Shown: positions 41,754 through 61,305, counted from the first letter of the stretch. The stretch is DNA of 64,000 nucleotides from CAWJAP01 sp963834365 (GCA_963834365.1 CAWIBS010000039.1:186001-250000); one strand, 5' to 3'. The notes: generated by a model not told the origin, from the sequence alone. Numbers and translations: made by a program.

Positions 41754-44700
41754 TCAGCGCTTGACGAGCAGGTCGCGCAGCAGGTCGCGCCCGCTTGACA
41801 TACACGCCGGCCAGCTCGCCGAGCGAAGATACTTGTAGAACGCCAGCAGCGCCCAGCTTCACGCGCCGGATCGCAGGTCCCGGTGATCTTCATGCTCCGC
41901 AACTGGTTCCGGATGAACTCTCGAGCGAGACGCGCATGATGCCGCGCAGCCAGGGTTGGCCGCCCGGGACACACTGAAAGTACAGCGTCGACGTGTCGTT
42001 CCACGAGGTCGAACCCCGGCGCGTTGCGAGAGCACCTTGAGGCCATCGAGCTGCACGTCAGCCTGCGTGACTCCGCCTGCAACCGCGCCTTGAGGAGCAG
42101 CCGGTAGCGGAAGAACGCAGCCTGGAGCTCACGGCAGCCGGGACGGCACGAAGAGCTCGAGCGTGCTGCCGTCCTGCACCTCGTAGTCGTGGCGGCGTCA
42201 TCAGGGACGGGTCAGCGTTCCCTTCAGGCCGATCGTCACCGGTGCCGTCGCCCGTTCCTGCAGAATCAGCCGCTCGAGGTCGTCCACGGTCGCCGTCAGC
42301 CGCACCTTGATGGTCCTCCCTCGCTCCAGCCCCTCGTTCTCGGCCTCGATGAACTTCTCCAGATGATCCGGAAAGTGTCTCGAGGTCAGCGATAATCTAC
42401 CGCGCGAGCTGCGTCCGCCGGCGACACCGACCCGCGCATGACTCCTCGGTGAACGTCAGCCCGATCACCTCCAGTCGCAGGTTCGGCGACTCCGGATGCG
42501 CCCGATGGTTCAACGGATCGAGCCGGCATCGTCCCTGCGCGTCCACCCACCGGTGGCGGCTTGCCGGTCGCGAGCCTGCCAGTCGGATCGTTCTTCCGCG
42601 CCCGGATGAACTGCTCGACCTTGTACTCCGCGATCGCCGCGATGGTCGCCGACGGATTGACGCCGACCGAGGTCGGAAACGCCGCCGCATCCATCACGTA
42701 GAGCCCGGGACAGCCGTGCACCTGCGCCCCGGCCGTCGGTCACGCTCTGTCTGGTCTCGCCCATCGGACAGCCGCCCTGGCTGTGCACCGTGACCCGCTT
42801 TCCGAGCGTGGTCCAGGCGGGATTGGTGCGCAGCTCGCCGTGCCAGGCCTGGCTCGCGATGTCGCGCAAGCACGCGCTCCTGCGTCACGCCCGACGTGTC
42901 CAGGAAGCCGGCTCGGGCAGCGCCGGCTCTGAGCCGCTGTCGGCAGGGCTCGCGGCGTCGGCTCGAGGTCGAGGCGGCCGCGATAGTCGGTCGCGGCCCA
43001 TCGTGAGGAGCATCGCCGGTATACCGATCGGACGTGCCGTAGGCGAGCGCCCAGAGCAGCAGGTCGCCGAGCAGATCGAGCAGCTGCTGGCGGTGTTCCG
43101 GGCACGCGGCTCGAGCAGCAGCTGGGCGGCCTTCGTCGCCACCGCCGCTTCGCTGCCGGCCAGGACCTGGAGGCCCTGCCGCAACATCCCGCGAACCAGC
43201 ACCTTCTTCTTGTGGTCGTTGACGTCCGACGTCCCGGCCGGCGCCGAGGAGCGAGAGCGTATCGGCATCCAATCGTGTGGTCGACCGTCGCCGAGAGCTC
43301 GTCGAGCAAACGGCCAACCATCGGCAGTGCGAACGCCGCTGCCTGCTCGAACAACTCCTCACGATCGCTTGACGAGCGCCTCGACGAACCATCGCGGAAA
43401 GAGATTGCGAACTGCTGCAGCACTCGGCCAGCGGCGCGGCGCCCATCCGGTCGGATTGCGAAGGCGCCGCCGACCAGTCCCGGCGAGGACCCGGCGCCTC
43501 GGCCGTGCCGCCGAGCGCCTCGGCCAGCACCTTCAGATAGCGATGCGTCGGCGGGCGCGCGCCGCTCCGGCCCGGTCTCGACTCGTCCCGGCGGCGTCGA
43601 TACTCGAGATACCGGTTCCGGCGCAGCCACAGGGGACTCTGGAACATCCCGACGAGCGGCTCCAGGTCCGGCGGATAGCCGCCGTCCTGCGCCAGGAACC
43701 AGTGCTCGTGAGCAATGACGGCCAGAGCGTGCGGTCGCAGTGCGCATGACCGTCGATGACCAGGGATTCCCCGGCTCTGAATTTGCCCTGGACCTCGCTG
43801 AGCACCAGCGCGCCGGTCGCACCTGTCGTCCAGCAGCCCCAGTCCAGAACCGGCGCATGCGACAGGACCGCCGTCGCGCCGGACTCGCCGCTGCATCCGC
43901 GCGCCGGCGACCGGCGGCGTGCCGTTGCCGGCCACCGGCCGCCGTGGAAGTCCAGCGAGCTGCTGGAAACGTCCTTCGAGACGCTCGGTCGATAGAGCAG
44001 CGCCGACGTGATCGTCGGTCCGTAGTCGGCCTCGTGCGGCTCGTCGCAGTCGAACACCACCGCCAGCGAGTCGGCGTTCGGAAAGTAGTGCGATCCGAGG
44101 GCGGCGTCCAGGCTGCCTTCGGCAGCAAGGTGTTCCGGTTCCTGAGCAGCAGCTCGGTCGTGTTCAGCGACCCGGCACAGAGGAACACGTAACTGCGCCG
44201 TGAACCGACCGCGCGCGTCGATCGCGGCGCGCCGATTCGTCCGAGCCTCGGAGCAGCAGATCGTTGTAGTGGACGGTGAACGTCCGTCCTTCGCCGTGCT
44301 CGATCCCGGTGACCTCCGCCAGCGTGCGGATGTCCGGCGGCGGCGTCGCCGTCCTCGGCCCGCGCCAGATAGTTGAGGTCGAGCGTGTTCTTGGCCTGGT
44401 GATCGCAGCCGCGCCAGCACCGGCCGCGCATGTCGCAGGCGTGCTGCTCGCGCCCGAACGCATTGCGGTAGATCGGCGATCCGTCCGCGCCGCTCGAAGT
44501 TGACCGCCAGCGGTGTCCGAAACCAGTGCGCCGCTGACTCCCGGTTGACGTGCCGGCGGCCCGCTGCAGCTGCAGGGTCTTGGCCAGCTGCGTGCGGAAT
44601 CGGCGACACGCCGGCAGCATGTAGGCGGCCAGATCGAAGTAGGGATCAGCGGCCGAGGTGCCCGTCGGCGCGATACTCCTCCGGCCAGCTGTGGTCGAAG

Positions 44701-45054
44701 ACGTCGCGCGGCGGCCGCAGGTGCACGTTGGCGTAGATCAGCGAGCCGCCGCCGTATCCGGCGGCCTGCACCGAGACCGCGTCGTCGAGATCGCGAACGT
44801 CGTAGAGGCCGTGATCCTGCTCCACAGCCAGCGCGAAAAATCCGGCGGCGGCGCGAAGTGTCTCGCTGCGCTGTCGTCGCGCGAACAGCTCGTCGCGTCG
44901 GGTACTTCGGGAAGTCGTCGGGACCGTAGCGCCGGCCGCGCTCGAGCACGCAGATCTCGAAACCGGCCTCGACCAGCCGGCACGCGGTGACGGCCCCGGC
45001 GAATCCGGTGCCGATCACGATCGCGTCGAACTGCACGTGTCGCTCGGTCGGCAT
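41754..45054 (-). pseudogene. GMC oxidoreductase, cholesterol-oxidase type, with extra C-terminal domain (many frame changes)
   Basis: The start MPTERHVQFDAIVIGTGFAGAVTACRLVEAGFEICVLERGRRYGPDDFPKY contains the FAD Rossmann motif GxGxxG. The GMC C-terminal motif is clear: VHSQGGCPMGETRQSV then GLYVMDAAAFPTSVGVNPSATIAAIAEYKVEQF, with the catalytic His (HSQGG) and Asn (GVNPS). LLTMGRDDYRGRL lies between. After about 42400 a further ~210-residue domain follows (LERGRTIKVRLTATVDDLERL, LDGLKVL, APGFDLWNDTSTLYFQ, FIRNQLRSMKITGT), seen in lipid-acting GMC/hydrolase fusions. It ends LRDLLVKR. Total about 1,100 residues. FAD-dependent oxidation of a sterol-like or other lipid alcohol is likely but the substrate is unknown. 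Confidence 0.75.
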
Positions 45055-45094
45055 GGACGTCATCTGCGATGCGTCCGGCTGACTGCCAGTCTGA

Positions 45095-47184
45095 TCACCG
45101 TCTGGCCGGGCATCCGGCCCCAGCGTCCAGTTCGTCAGCTCCGCCGCTTCCGACGAAGCTGATCCGCCCGGCCATCGACCGCTCGCCGCTGCCGGTCTGG
45201 CGCGGATGCTCTGCCGGCACCTGCTGCGGTCGTGGTCGGCTGCTGTACCGGGCTCCAGCCGAGGCACCGTCGTCGGTCAGCGTCCGGATGACGTTCCACT
45301 CGACCTCGGGCACGACGCGTCCCGTGCCGGTGACTTCGTCGCGTCCGATGTACTCGACCTTCACGTGCATGACCGCGCTGACCTCGCCGTGGAATCGCTC
45401 GAGCAGCACTTCGTACGCGACATGCTGCCGGACGTCCGGCCGCCGGTGCAGCGACGGTCGAACTCCGCCACGTTCGCCAGCTGCAGCTGGTTGACCGGTC
45501 CGCCGCCAGCTCGTGGATGGTCGATGCGACTCGTATTTCGAGCCTTCGACCGATGCGCATCGTCGCGTGATAGCAGCAGTGCATGTCGCCGGTGAGAAAC
45601 ACGAGCTGCTCGATCCCGTGTCGCGGCGATGTGCTCGATGATCTGGTCGCGCTGCCGCTGGAACCGCGTCGCGCTCCACTTGTCGTTGGCGGGATTGCGG
45701 GGCGGGGCCTGGCGCTCCGTCGACGCCGGCTCTGCTGCCGGTTCGTACCACGTCGTCCACGAGTCGGCTCGCCGTTCTTCGTTGATCTCGGCCACGAACG
45801 GCACGCTGGTCACGACGAACTTCAGATCGTGCCTGTAGTCGCATCATCCACTCGAGCAGCGCCTCCATCTGCTCTCGTCGATCATCTGCGGCGGCTCTCC
45901 ATGGTCGAAGCGCTGCGTGCGCGTGTCCAGCACGAAGAATCTGGCGCCGCCAACGTCGAAACGGTACCAGAAGCTGTCGGGGCTCGCGCCGCGCGCGTGC
46001 CTCGTCGGGGGCCGGGTTCCTCGCGTGCACGTAGTCGCGGTAGGCGACGGTCGCCTCCTCGACGATAGGCGCTCGCGTGCAGTCTTCGCCAGCTGGCGTG
46101 AAATCGCGCGCGAACTGGTCGGCGATCTCGTGGTCGTCGAGCGTCATGTAGTGCGGCCAGTGCGAGAGCAGGTGGCGATTCGCCTCGTCGTCGAACCACG
46201 CTTCGCGGTACGCGAGCCGATACTCGTCGCGCTGCGGTTCGCGGGTCTCCACGGGAAGTCGTAGTAGATCTGATCGCCCGCGTGAAGGAAGAACGACGGC
46301 GGGCTCGTACCAGGGAAGACCCGGCGCGCTGCTGAGCACGACGCCCGCCGCACGGCGCTCACGATCCGACTTGCCGGCGCCGAGCCTGTAGGCAACCTGG
46401 CAGCGGCTCGAAACGGCCTTCGACGAACGTCATGACGACACGCCAGGTGCGGCAGGCGGCTCCGATCCATCGCCCGGATGTCTGTCCGGTTCGCACGAAG
46501 ATGCCACGACACCGCGGCCGCTCGCCGTGATGAGCTGATCGCCAACGGCCGGCAGGTCCTGCTCCGGCACGCACAGCTCGACGAGCGTGGACTCGAAGAC
46601 CGCCGCGAGCTTGAGAAACGGGCTGCGAAGATAGGGCGGGCTCGGCTGCTTCGACGCTGGTCGTCGTCTTGACAAACCAGGCGACGAGCCACAGCACGAT
46701 CTTCAGCCGGCCACCGCAAGACCGCCCGCAGCCAGCGCAGACCCGGCCGCCGCCAGCGTTCGAGCGGCAGCCGCCCGAGTGAACGGGCCGCCACCGCGGT
46801 GCCGCCCGTCGCCAGCACCAGCGCCAGCAGATCGTTGATGCTGACAACCGACAGATTGCAGCTCGACAGGACGAAGCTGAATCGCAGCCGCTTCCCGTCC
46901 TCGGGCCGCTGGATGGTGCGAACGCTGCCGGACACGCTCCGGTTCAGCCCAGGGAACCCGGCGTTCAGCAGCGAGAAGCTGGCCGTGACCGCATAGCGAC
47001 GTCCGGGGGTGAGGCCGTCGAAATCGACGACGCCACAGTAGTCGTTCGCGCCCGGCAGGCGAATGCGCCGGGCCGCCGAATCCGCGGGATCGAGCGTGAT
47101 CTCGCATCGACGATGCCACCGGCTGCCCCGCACCCAGACCCGTGCCGTGGTCTCCGTGGTGTGCCCGATAATGAGGTGGGCCAT
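45095..47184 (-). pseudogene. PhoD-like metallophosphatase (many frame changes)
   Basis: The N-terminal domain is in one frame (MAHLIIGHTTETTARVWVRG...GLTPGRRYAVTASF, RLRFSFVLSSCN), matching the Ig-like start of PhoD-type phosphodiesterases. Across later frames are FFLHAGDQIYYDFPW (metal-binding GDQIYYD), HYMTLDDHEIADQF (DDHE), FWYRFDVGG/FFVLDTR and FLTGDMHCCYHATM (GDxH), the usual metal ligands. The C-terminus has VEYIGRDEVTGTGRVVPEVEWNVIRTL. There is no clear Tat or Sec signal. About 700 residues. It precedes the GMC gene by about 40 nt on the same strand, suggesting an operon PhoD-GMC-hydrolase. Confidence 0.72.
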
Positions 47185-47279
47185 CGGGTCTGCGTCCTCG
47201 GCGCTGCCAGCCAGTTGTCAGCCGCAGCGGGCAGGAGCATAGCTCAGATATCGCGTCGGTCGTCCCGCGTCCATCCCCG

Positions 47280-48696
47280 ATGCCCCTGGAGAACTTCGGC
47301 CGGAACGTCCGCTTCGATCCGGACCACGTCGTCACGCCCGCCGACGACAACGCCGTCCTGGCGTGTCTCGAACACTATCGGGGCCACCGGATCCGCGCCG
47401 CCGGCCGGCTGCACTCCTGGAGTGAGGCGCCGGCCTGCGAGGACGTCTTCCTCGATCTGCGGCAGTTGAACAGCGTGGCGCTCGAGCTGCGGGAGGACGG
47501 CACGGGCCTGGCGCGGATCGGTGCGGGCTGCCACGATCGACCAGGTCCTCGACTACCTCCGTCCTCGCGGCTACACGCTCCCCATCTACGGGATCGTGGG
47601 GAAACAGGCCATCGGCGGCGCCATCGCGACGGCGACGCACGGCTCCGGACGATCGAGCCTCTCCCACTACGTGACGGCCGTCTGCGTCGCGGCGTACGAC
47701 CCCGCCACCGGGAAGCCGCGAACGTTCGACTGGAACGACGGCGACGAGCTGCGCGCAGCGAGATGCGGGCTCGGCTGCACCGGGATCACCTTGTCGGTCA
47801 CGATGCAGGTCGAACGTGACTACCTGCTCGAAGAGACGACGAGATGGTTCGACCGGATTGAGGACGTGGTCGAATGCGAAGCGGACTACCCTCGCCAGCA
47901 GTTCTACCTCGTCCCGTGGTCGTGGCGATGGTACGCACAGCTTCGACGTCCACTTCTCCCGTCGAAGGATTCCGCCCCGGGCGCCGCGGCTCGGATGCAC
48001 CGCGCCTTCCGCCTCGTCGGCGTCGACCTGCTGCTGAACGGCGCCGTCCGCACGCTGGCGGCGAGACTGCGCTGGTGGACAGGCATCCGGCTGCTCTACC
48101 GCCGGATGTTTCCGCTGATTGCCCGGTCAGGCATGCACGTCGTCGATCACTCGACCCGGCTGCTGACCATGCGTCACGACCTGTACCGGCACGTCGAGAT
48201 GGAGCTGTTCGTGCCGCGCCATCACCTCGTGCGCGCCGCCGCGTTCGTGGCCTGGGTCCTGCGCTGGTGCGGCGGCGAGCCGACGCCTCTGCCCGACCCG
48301 CTGGCGCAGGACGACTTCGGCTGCGACGTCCGGGAGGTCGTTCAGGACTTGAAGGGCACCTACGTGCACGACTATCTGGTCACGTTCCGCAAGGTGCTGG
48401 CGGACGACACACTGATCTCGATGACCAGCGGCGATCGGAGCGAGGCCTGGTACGCGATCAGCCTGGTCACCTACCAGCGGGATCACCTGCCGTTTCTCGG
48501 CATGGCGGCGTTCCTGGCCGCAAGCATGGCGTCGGCGTACGGGGCGCGCCCACACTGGGGCAAGATCTGTCCGCTGAGCACCGCAGCGGTCGAGAGGCTC
48601 TATCCGGATCTTCCCCGCTTCCGATCGGTGTGTGCCGCGGTGGATCGCGAACAGGTCTTCGTCAACGACTTCGCGCGCCGCGTCCTCGGATTCTGA
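47280..48696 (+). CDS. FAD-linked oxidase, aldonolactone oxidase-like (one frameshift)
   Basis: The product is about 471 residues. The PCMH-type FAD domain starts MPLENFGRNVRFDPDHVVTP and contains AAGRLHSWSEAP, where His matches the covalent-FAD His of the GxGHSW motif, and, after a frame change near 47530, GIVGKQAIGGAIATATHGSGRSSLSHYVTAV. The C-terminal half ends ARPHWGKICPLSTAAVERLYPDLPRF, with the HWGK signature of L-gulono- and D-arabinono-1,4-lactone oxidases. It oxidises a sugar lactone or related alcohol; the exact substrate is unknown. It is divergent from the PhoD-like gene. Confidence 0.85.
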
Positions 48697-48727
48697 GCCG
48701 GGTCGCACGCGCGCCGACCGGACGCAC

Positions 48728-51242
48728 TCATGGCTTCGCTGCGGCGCCGGAGTCGCGAACCATCGAGAGCAGCGTCGCAAAGCGGGTTTCCGTCCGGACG
48801 GCGTCGAAGACCGGACGGACTCCGAGCCAGGCGAGATCGCTGGCCCGGACGTGCAGCGCCTTCTCCAGCCAGTCGAGGGCGTTCCCGGCTTCTCCCAATC
48901 CGGAGTAGACCTGCGCGAAGAGCGAGGGCGACACGAAGCGCGTGTCGGAGAGCTTGAGCAGCCGCGTCAGCTCGCGGCGCGCGCGATCCACCTGTCCGTT
49001 GCGGGCGTACGCGTAGCCGAGGGCCGCGGTCATCTCGGGACTCGGCGACAGCTCCAGCGCCGTCTCGAGTTGTCGGAGCGCCGCCTCAGCCTGCCCCATC
49101 TCGACCAGCGAGAGCCCCAGGAAGAGCCGCGCGGTCGCCGCTCCGGGATCGATGTCGAGGCACTCGCGCAGATCGTGCTCGGCGTCTGCGAAGCGATGGG
49201 CAAAGTAGCTCATGAGCCCGGCGCTCATCCGGACGGGCATCGACAGCGGATCGGAGTGCACGGCCCGCCGCAACTCCTCGGCCGCCTCGTCGAAACGCGC
49301 CAGCGGCACGAGGAAGTTGATCGCGTACCAGTGATGGGCCGCAGAATCGTCGGGATCGAGCTGAATCGCCTTGCGGAACCGCACTTCGGCTTCCTGCCAG
49401 CTCCAGTCGTACACCGCCGCGACGCACCCCAGGACGACGTGCGCGATCGACGATCCCGGGTTGATGGCGAGCGCCCGCGTGGCGGAGTGTCGCGCCTCCG
49501 ACATGGCCTCGCGCGGCGCGCTCACGCCGTAGAGACTCAAGGTCGTCTGCACCGCGCCGAGGCCGGCCAGCGCTTCGGCGTAGGCCGGGTCCCTCCGGAC
49601 CGCCTCGGCGAAATAGGCCGCGGCCTTGTGCAGCGTCGCCTCGGTCCGCTGGTTCCAGCAGTACCGCCCCTTCAGACACAACGTGTAGGCCTCGACGTCG
49701 CGCGTACCGGCGCGTCCGAGCGGGGCGGCCGCCGCCGCAGACGAGCGGTCCGCCTGAAACCCCAGCGACCGCGCCACCGCCTGGGCAATGTCATCCTGAA
49801 CGGCGAGCACATCGTCGAGGCGTCGATCGAACCGCTCGGACCAGATCTGGCGACCGTCAGCCGCATCGACCAGCCGCGCGATTGCCCGCAGGACCTCGCC
49901 CGACGCGCGGACGCTGCCTTCGAGCACGCTTCCCACCCCGAGCGTCGCCCCGATCTCCTGCGCCGAGCGCGGGCTGTTCCTGAACGCGAACGTCGAATGC
50001 CGGCCCATGACCCGCAGGCCGGAGACGCGCGTCAGGGCTTCGATGATCTCTTCGCTGATGCCATCGCAGAAGTACTGCAGGCTGCCCGTCGGGGTCATGT
50101 CCACGAACGGCAGCACCGCGATCGACCGCTCACGAGTCGCGTGTCCGTGCGCCGGGGCCACGTACCGTGGCGCCGCGTGGCCGGCAGCGTGCTCGAGCAG
50201 CTTCTCGAACGCACCCGCACTCTCCGGCCGATCCTCCGGCGCGCCCGCCGTCGCCGCGTCCACCACGCTGACGAACGGCCCCGGAAGATCGGGCCGCACG
50301 TCACGCAGCAGTTTGCGCTGGTCCTGCACGTGCGCTGCCTGCAGCCCGGAGAGTGAACGCCCTTCGAACGGGAACTCGCCGCTCACGAGGTAGAAGAGCA
50401 GCACGCCGAGGCTGTAGAAATCGCTCTGCACCGTCGCCGGCTCACCGCGCAGGACCTCGGGCGCCAGATAGAGGGGCGTGCCTCGCGTGCGGCGTGCTTC
50501 GTCGCCTTCGAGACGCCTCAGCACCGACGCCCCGAAGTCCATCAGCACGATCCGGCCGCCCGCCTCGCGCATGACGTTCTGAGCCTTGAGGTCGCAGTGG
50601 AGAAAGCCGGCCTGATGCACCGCCGCCAGGGCGTGGCACAGGTCGACGCCGACGAGGAGCGCCTCCCGGGCGCTCAGGGGACCGTAGTCATGAAGGAGCT
50701 GTTGAAGGGTTCGCCCCGTGACGAGCTCCATCCAGAAGCCCACGCGCCCGTCCCGTTCGTCGGCGCCGTACACGCTCACCACGTGAGGATGCCGAATCCT
50801 CGCCAGGTGTCGCGCCTCGTCAACCGACGTCGCGGCGGCCGGCCTCGGCCCGTGGAACAGCTTCAGTGCGACCGCTCGATCCAGCTCCGGCTCCCAGGCG
50901 CGGTACACGGTCCCGAACGTCCCCTGACCGAGCTTGTCGCGAATCTGGAGAGAGCCCCACGTCTCGGCTGCCGGGCCGTCGCCGGGACGCGCCCGGCGCA
51001 CCGGCGCCGTGGAGCGCCCCGGGCCGGGTCGGCTCCGGGACCGGCGGCGCCTCGCCGAACACCTGAACCAGCTTCGACAGCAGCGCGACCGTGCTCAGGG
51101 CGTCGATCGAGTCCTGCTCGCGCTTGCTGCCGGCGCTCGACCTGACGCGCTCCCAGTCCACGTCCTCCCCGTCGGCCACGGCTTCGATGAGCGCCGAGAG
51201 AGCGGGATCGTCGCGGTTGTCGTCATCCTTCGGATCGCTCAT
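48728..51242 (-). CDS. Ser/Thr kinase with TolB-like and TPR domains (one frameshift)
   Basis: About 838 residues. The start MSDPKDDDNRDDPALSALIEAVADG gives a ~95-residue helical N-terminus; a frame change near 51000 joins it to LQIRDKLGQGTFGTVYRAWEPELDRAVALKLF, the kinase glycine loop and Lys. The catalytic loop is HCDLKAQN (non-RD form), then DFGA and GTPLYLAPE. Residues ~390-530 are a TolB-like domain (SIAVLPFVDMTPTGSLQYFCDGISEEIIEAL) also found in cyclase/TPR regulators, followed by about seven TPRs. Signalling function; partners unknown. It lies directly behind the rpoC terminator, with only 31 nt to the convergent oxidase gene. Confidence 0.9.
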
Positions 51243-51318
51243 GGCATCTCTGCGCCGGACGAGGGGCGGGCCTTCACGATATTCGACAGGAGGATTCGCG
51301 CACTTCATCACAACGACG

Positions 51319-51335
51319 GCCATTTTGAAAATGGC
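51319..51335. other. Perfect palindrome GCCATTTT-G-AAAATGGC
   Basis: This 17-nt palindrome lies between the rpoC terminator and the kinase gene, about 77 nt before the kinase start. It may be an operator or part of the terminator region. Confidence 0.5.
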
Positions 51336-51341
51336 GCCGAC

Positions 51342-51374
51342 AAAAAAAGGGCGGCGGCCGCCGGCCGTCGCCCC
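51342..51374 (-). terminator. Intrinsic terminator after rpoC
   Basis: On the minus strand a GC-rich hairpin (GGGGCGACGGCC...GGCCGCCGCCC) is followed directly by seven T. It lies 34-66 nt after the rpoC stop codon and closes the transcript, showing that rpoBC is not read into rpsL. Confidence 0.85.
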
Positions 51375-51407
51375 ATTCCGTGCATCCCGAATCGCCGATG
51401 AACGAAC

Positions 51408-55636
<4,229 letters not shown>

Positions 55637-55658
55637 GGGTGTTCCTCTAATCTCTCTC

Positions 55659-55715
55659 GGTAGGCCGGACCTTCAGGTCCGGCGCGACCCGGCGGGGCTG
55701 AAGCCCCGCCCTACC
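55659..55715. repeat. REP/BIME-like composite in the rpoB-rpoC spacer
   Basis: GGTAGG, GCCGGACCTTCAGGTCCGGC (55664-55683), a short spacer, GGCGGGGCTGAAGCCCCGCC (55691-55710) and CTACC. It forms two hairpins within a terminal inverted repeat and fills most of the 90-nt spacer. Confidence 0.9.
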
Positions 55716-55726
55716 GCTGACTCACG

Positions 55727-59937
<4,211 letters not shown>

Positions 59938-60141
59938 GCGTGAAGTCCCAATCAAACCGAAAAACAACGAACGACCACGAGCGACACGTCTCCCGTCGCG
60001 GGCCGCTGGGCTGGGCTCGCCGGCGCGGATCGTCCGCGTTCGTGGTTCCAGGCTGGCCGTAATCGTGTTCCTTCGAAGAAGCGGCTCAACCCGCGCAGGG
60101 TTCAAGGCCTTGCCGCGGGTCGGAGGTCTGTTTCGCATCTG

Positions 60142-60226
60142 GGTAGGCCGGACCTTCAGGTCCGGCGAGCCCAGGGTCTTCGTGCTGCGGAACCCGCAGC
60201 CGGCGGAGCTAAGACTCCGCCCTACC
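60142..60226. repeat. REP/BIME-like composite in the rplL-rpoB spacer
   Basis: GGTAGG at 60142, GCCGGACCTTCAGGTCCGGC, a small hairpin CTGCGGAACCCGCAG (60185-60199), the palindrome GGCGGAGCTAAGACTCCGCC (60202-60221) and CCTACC to 60226. The rest of the 321-nt spacer (59938-60258) shows no gene; promoter or attenuator signals for rpoB, expected in this place, were not recognised. Confidence 0.85.
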
Positions 60227-60258
60227 GTAGCTCAGCAACCGAGCACGGTCGGTGCGAG

Positions 60259-60645
60259 CTACTTGACCTCGACCTTCGCGCCGACTTCTTCGAACTTCTT
60301 CTTGATGGCCGCGGCCTCGTCCTTGGTCGACGCCTTCCTTGACGGCCTTCGGCGCGCCCTCGACGAGGTCCTTGGCTTCCTTCAGGCCGAGGCTCGTCAC
60401 CTCGCGGACCACCTTGATCACGTTGATCTTGTTGGCGCCGACCTCGGTGAGCACGACGTGAACTCGGTCTTCTCCTCGACCGGCGCCGCCGCACCGCCGC
60501 CCGCGGCTGCGCCAGCCACGACGACCGGGGCTGCCGCCGCCGCCGAAACCCCGAGCTCCTGCTCGAGCCGCTTGACGAGCTGCGAGAGCTCGAGCACCGA
60601 GACGTTCTTGACGTAATCGACGACCTGATCCTGCGTGACTGACAT
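60259..60645 (-). CDS. rplL: 50S ribosomal protein L7/L12 (two frameshifts)
   Basis: About 128 residues. N-terminal dimerisation domain (VVDYVKNVSVLELSQLVKRLEQELGVSA), flexible Ala/Gly hinge, and the factor-binding domain (VVLTEVGANKINVIKVVREVTSLGLKEAKDLVEGAPKAVKEG) ending FEEVGAKVEVK at the stop 60259. One base is missing near 60458 and another change lies near 60335. L7/L12 forms the stalk that recruits EF-Tu and EF-G. AAGGAG precedes the start. Confidence 0.95.
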
Positions 60646-60671
60646 TGCGTTCTGCTCCTTGTAGCTCTCTC

Positions 60672-60737
60672 GGTAGGCCGGACCTTCAGGTCCGGCGCTC
60701 TCGGCATGCTCCGGCGGGGCTGAAGCCCCGCCCTACC
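60672..60737. repeat. REP/BIME-like composite in the rplJ-rplL spacer
   Basis: GGTAGG, GCCGGACCTTCAGGTCCGGC, spacer with GGCATGC, GGCGGGGCTGAAGCCCCGCC and CCTACC. It has almost the same internal order as the rpoB-rpoC element. Confidence 0.9.
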
Positions 60738-60762
60738 GCCCGCCTCCGCCGCTACCGGCACG

Positions 60763-61291
60763 TCATTCCCCGCTCTTCTTCTTTTCCACTTCCGACAGCA
60801 CCGTGACGAAATCGCGCGGCACGGCGCTCAGCACGCTGACCAGCTGCACCATCGGCGCCTGCAGCAGGAAGAGCAGCTTCGCGTAGAGCTCGGGCTTGCC
60901 CGGGCAGCGCGGCCAGCTCGCTGACCTCCGCCGGCACGAGGGCCTTCCCCTGGACCACCGCCGCCTTGATCTGCAGCGCCGGCGTCGTCTTCGCGAACGT
61001 CGTCAGCGTCTTGGCGAGAACGACCGGGTCCGATTCGCTGTAGGCGACCGCCGTCGTCCCCTCGAAGTGGGCCGTCAGCGACTCGAAGCTCGTGCCCTCG
61101 AGCGCACGCTTCGCCAGCGTGTTCTTGACGACGCGATAGGTGCCCTTCGCCGCCCGCACCTGGCGGCGCAGCTCGGTCACCTGGGGCACCTTGATGCCGC
61201 GGAAGTCGAGCAGAATCGCCGTCTGCGATTGTCCGAAGGCCGTCGTGAGCTCCTCGAGCTCGGTGGTCTTCTCTGCGCGTGAAACTGCCAT
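60763..61291 (-). CDS. rplJ: 50S ribosomal protein L10 (one frameshift)
   Basis: About 176 residues: AEKTTELEELTTAFGQSQTAILLDFRGIKVPQVTELRRQVRAA, the L10 rRNA-binding domain, then the C-terminal helix that holds L7/L12 dimers (KLLFLLQAPMVQLVSVLSAVPRDFVTVLSEVEKKKSGE). The frame shifts near 60900 within LAALPG/KPELYAK; the family-like ending stops at 60763. Only 14 nt separate it from rplA, too short for a classical L10 leader. Confidence 0.95.
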
Positions 61292-61305
61292 GACTCGAGC
61301 CCTTC

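Noticed and set aside
36630..47184. Horizontally acquired island of decayed genes
   Set aside because: Base composition and codon use match the flanks, there are no integrase, tRNA-end or insertion-sequence marks, and damage is uniform, pointing to sequence quality.
48728..51242. Kinase gene as part of the rpoBC transcript
   Set aside because: A strong intrinsic terminator at 51342-51374 lies between rpoC and the kinase start.
59940..60138. Upstream extension of rpoB to an ATG at 60138
   Set aside because: The added residues are Arg-rich and the conserved RpoB start is MQSLHKNVYRERIDF.
60646..61305. L10 leader regulating rplJL
   Set aside because: Only 14 nt separate rplA and rplJ, so the classical structured leader has no room. 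The rplJ-rplL spacer is a REP composite.
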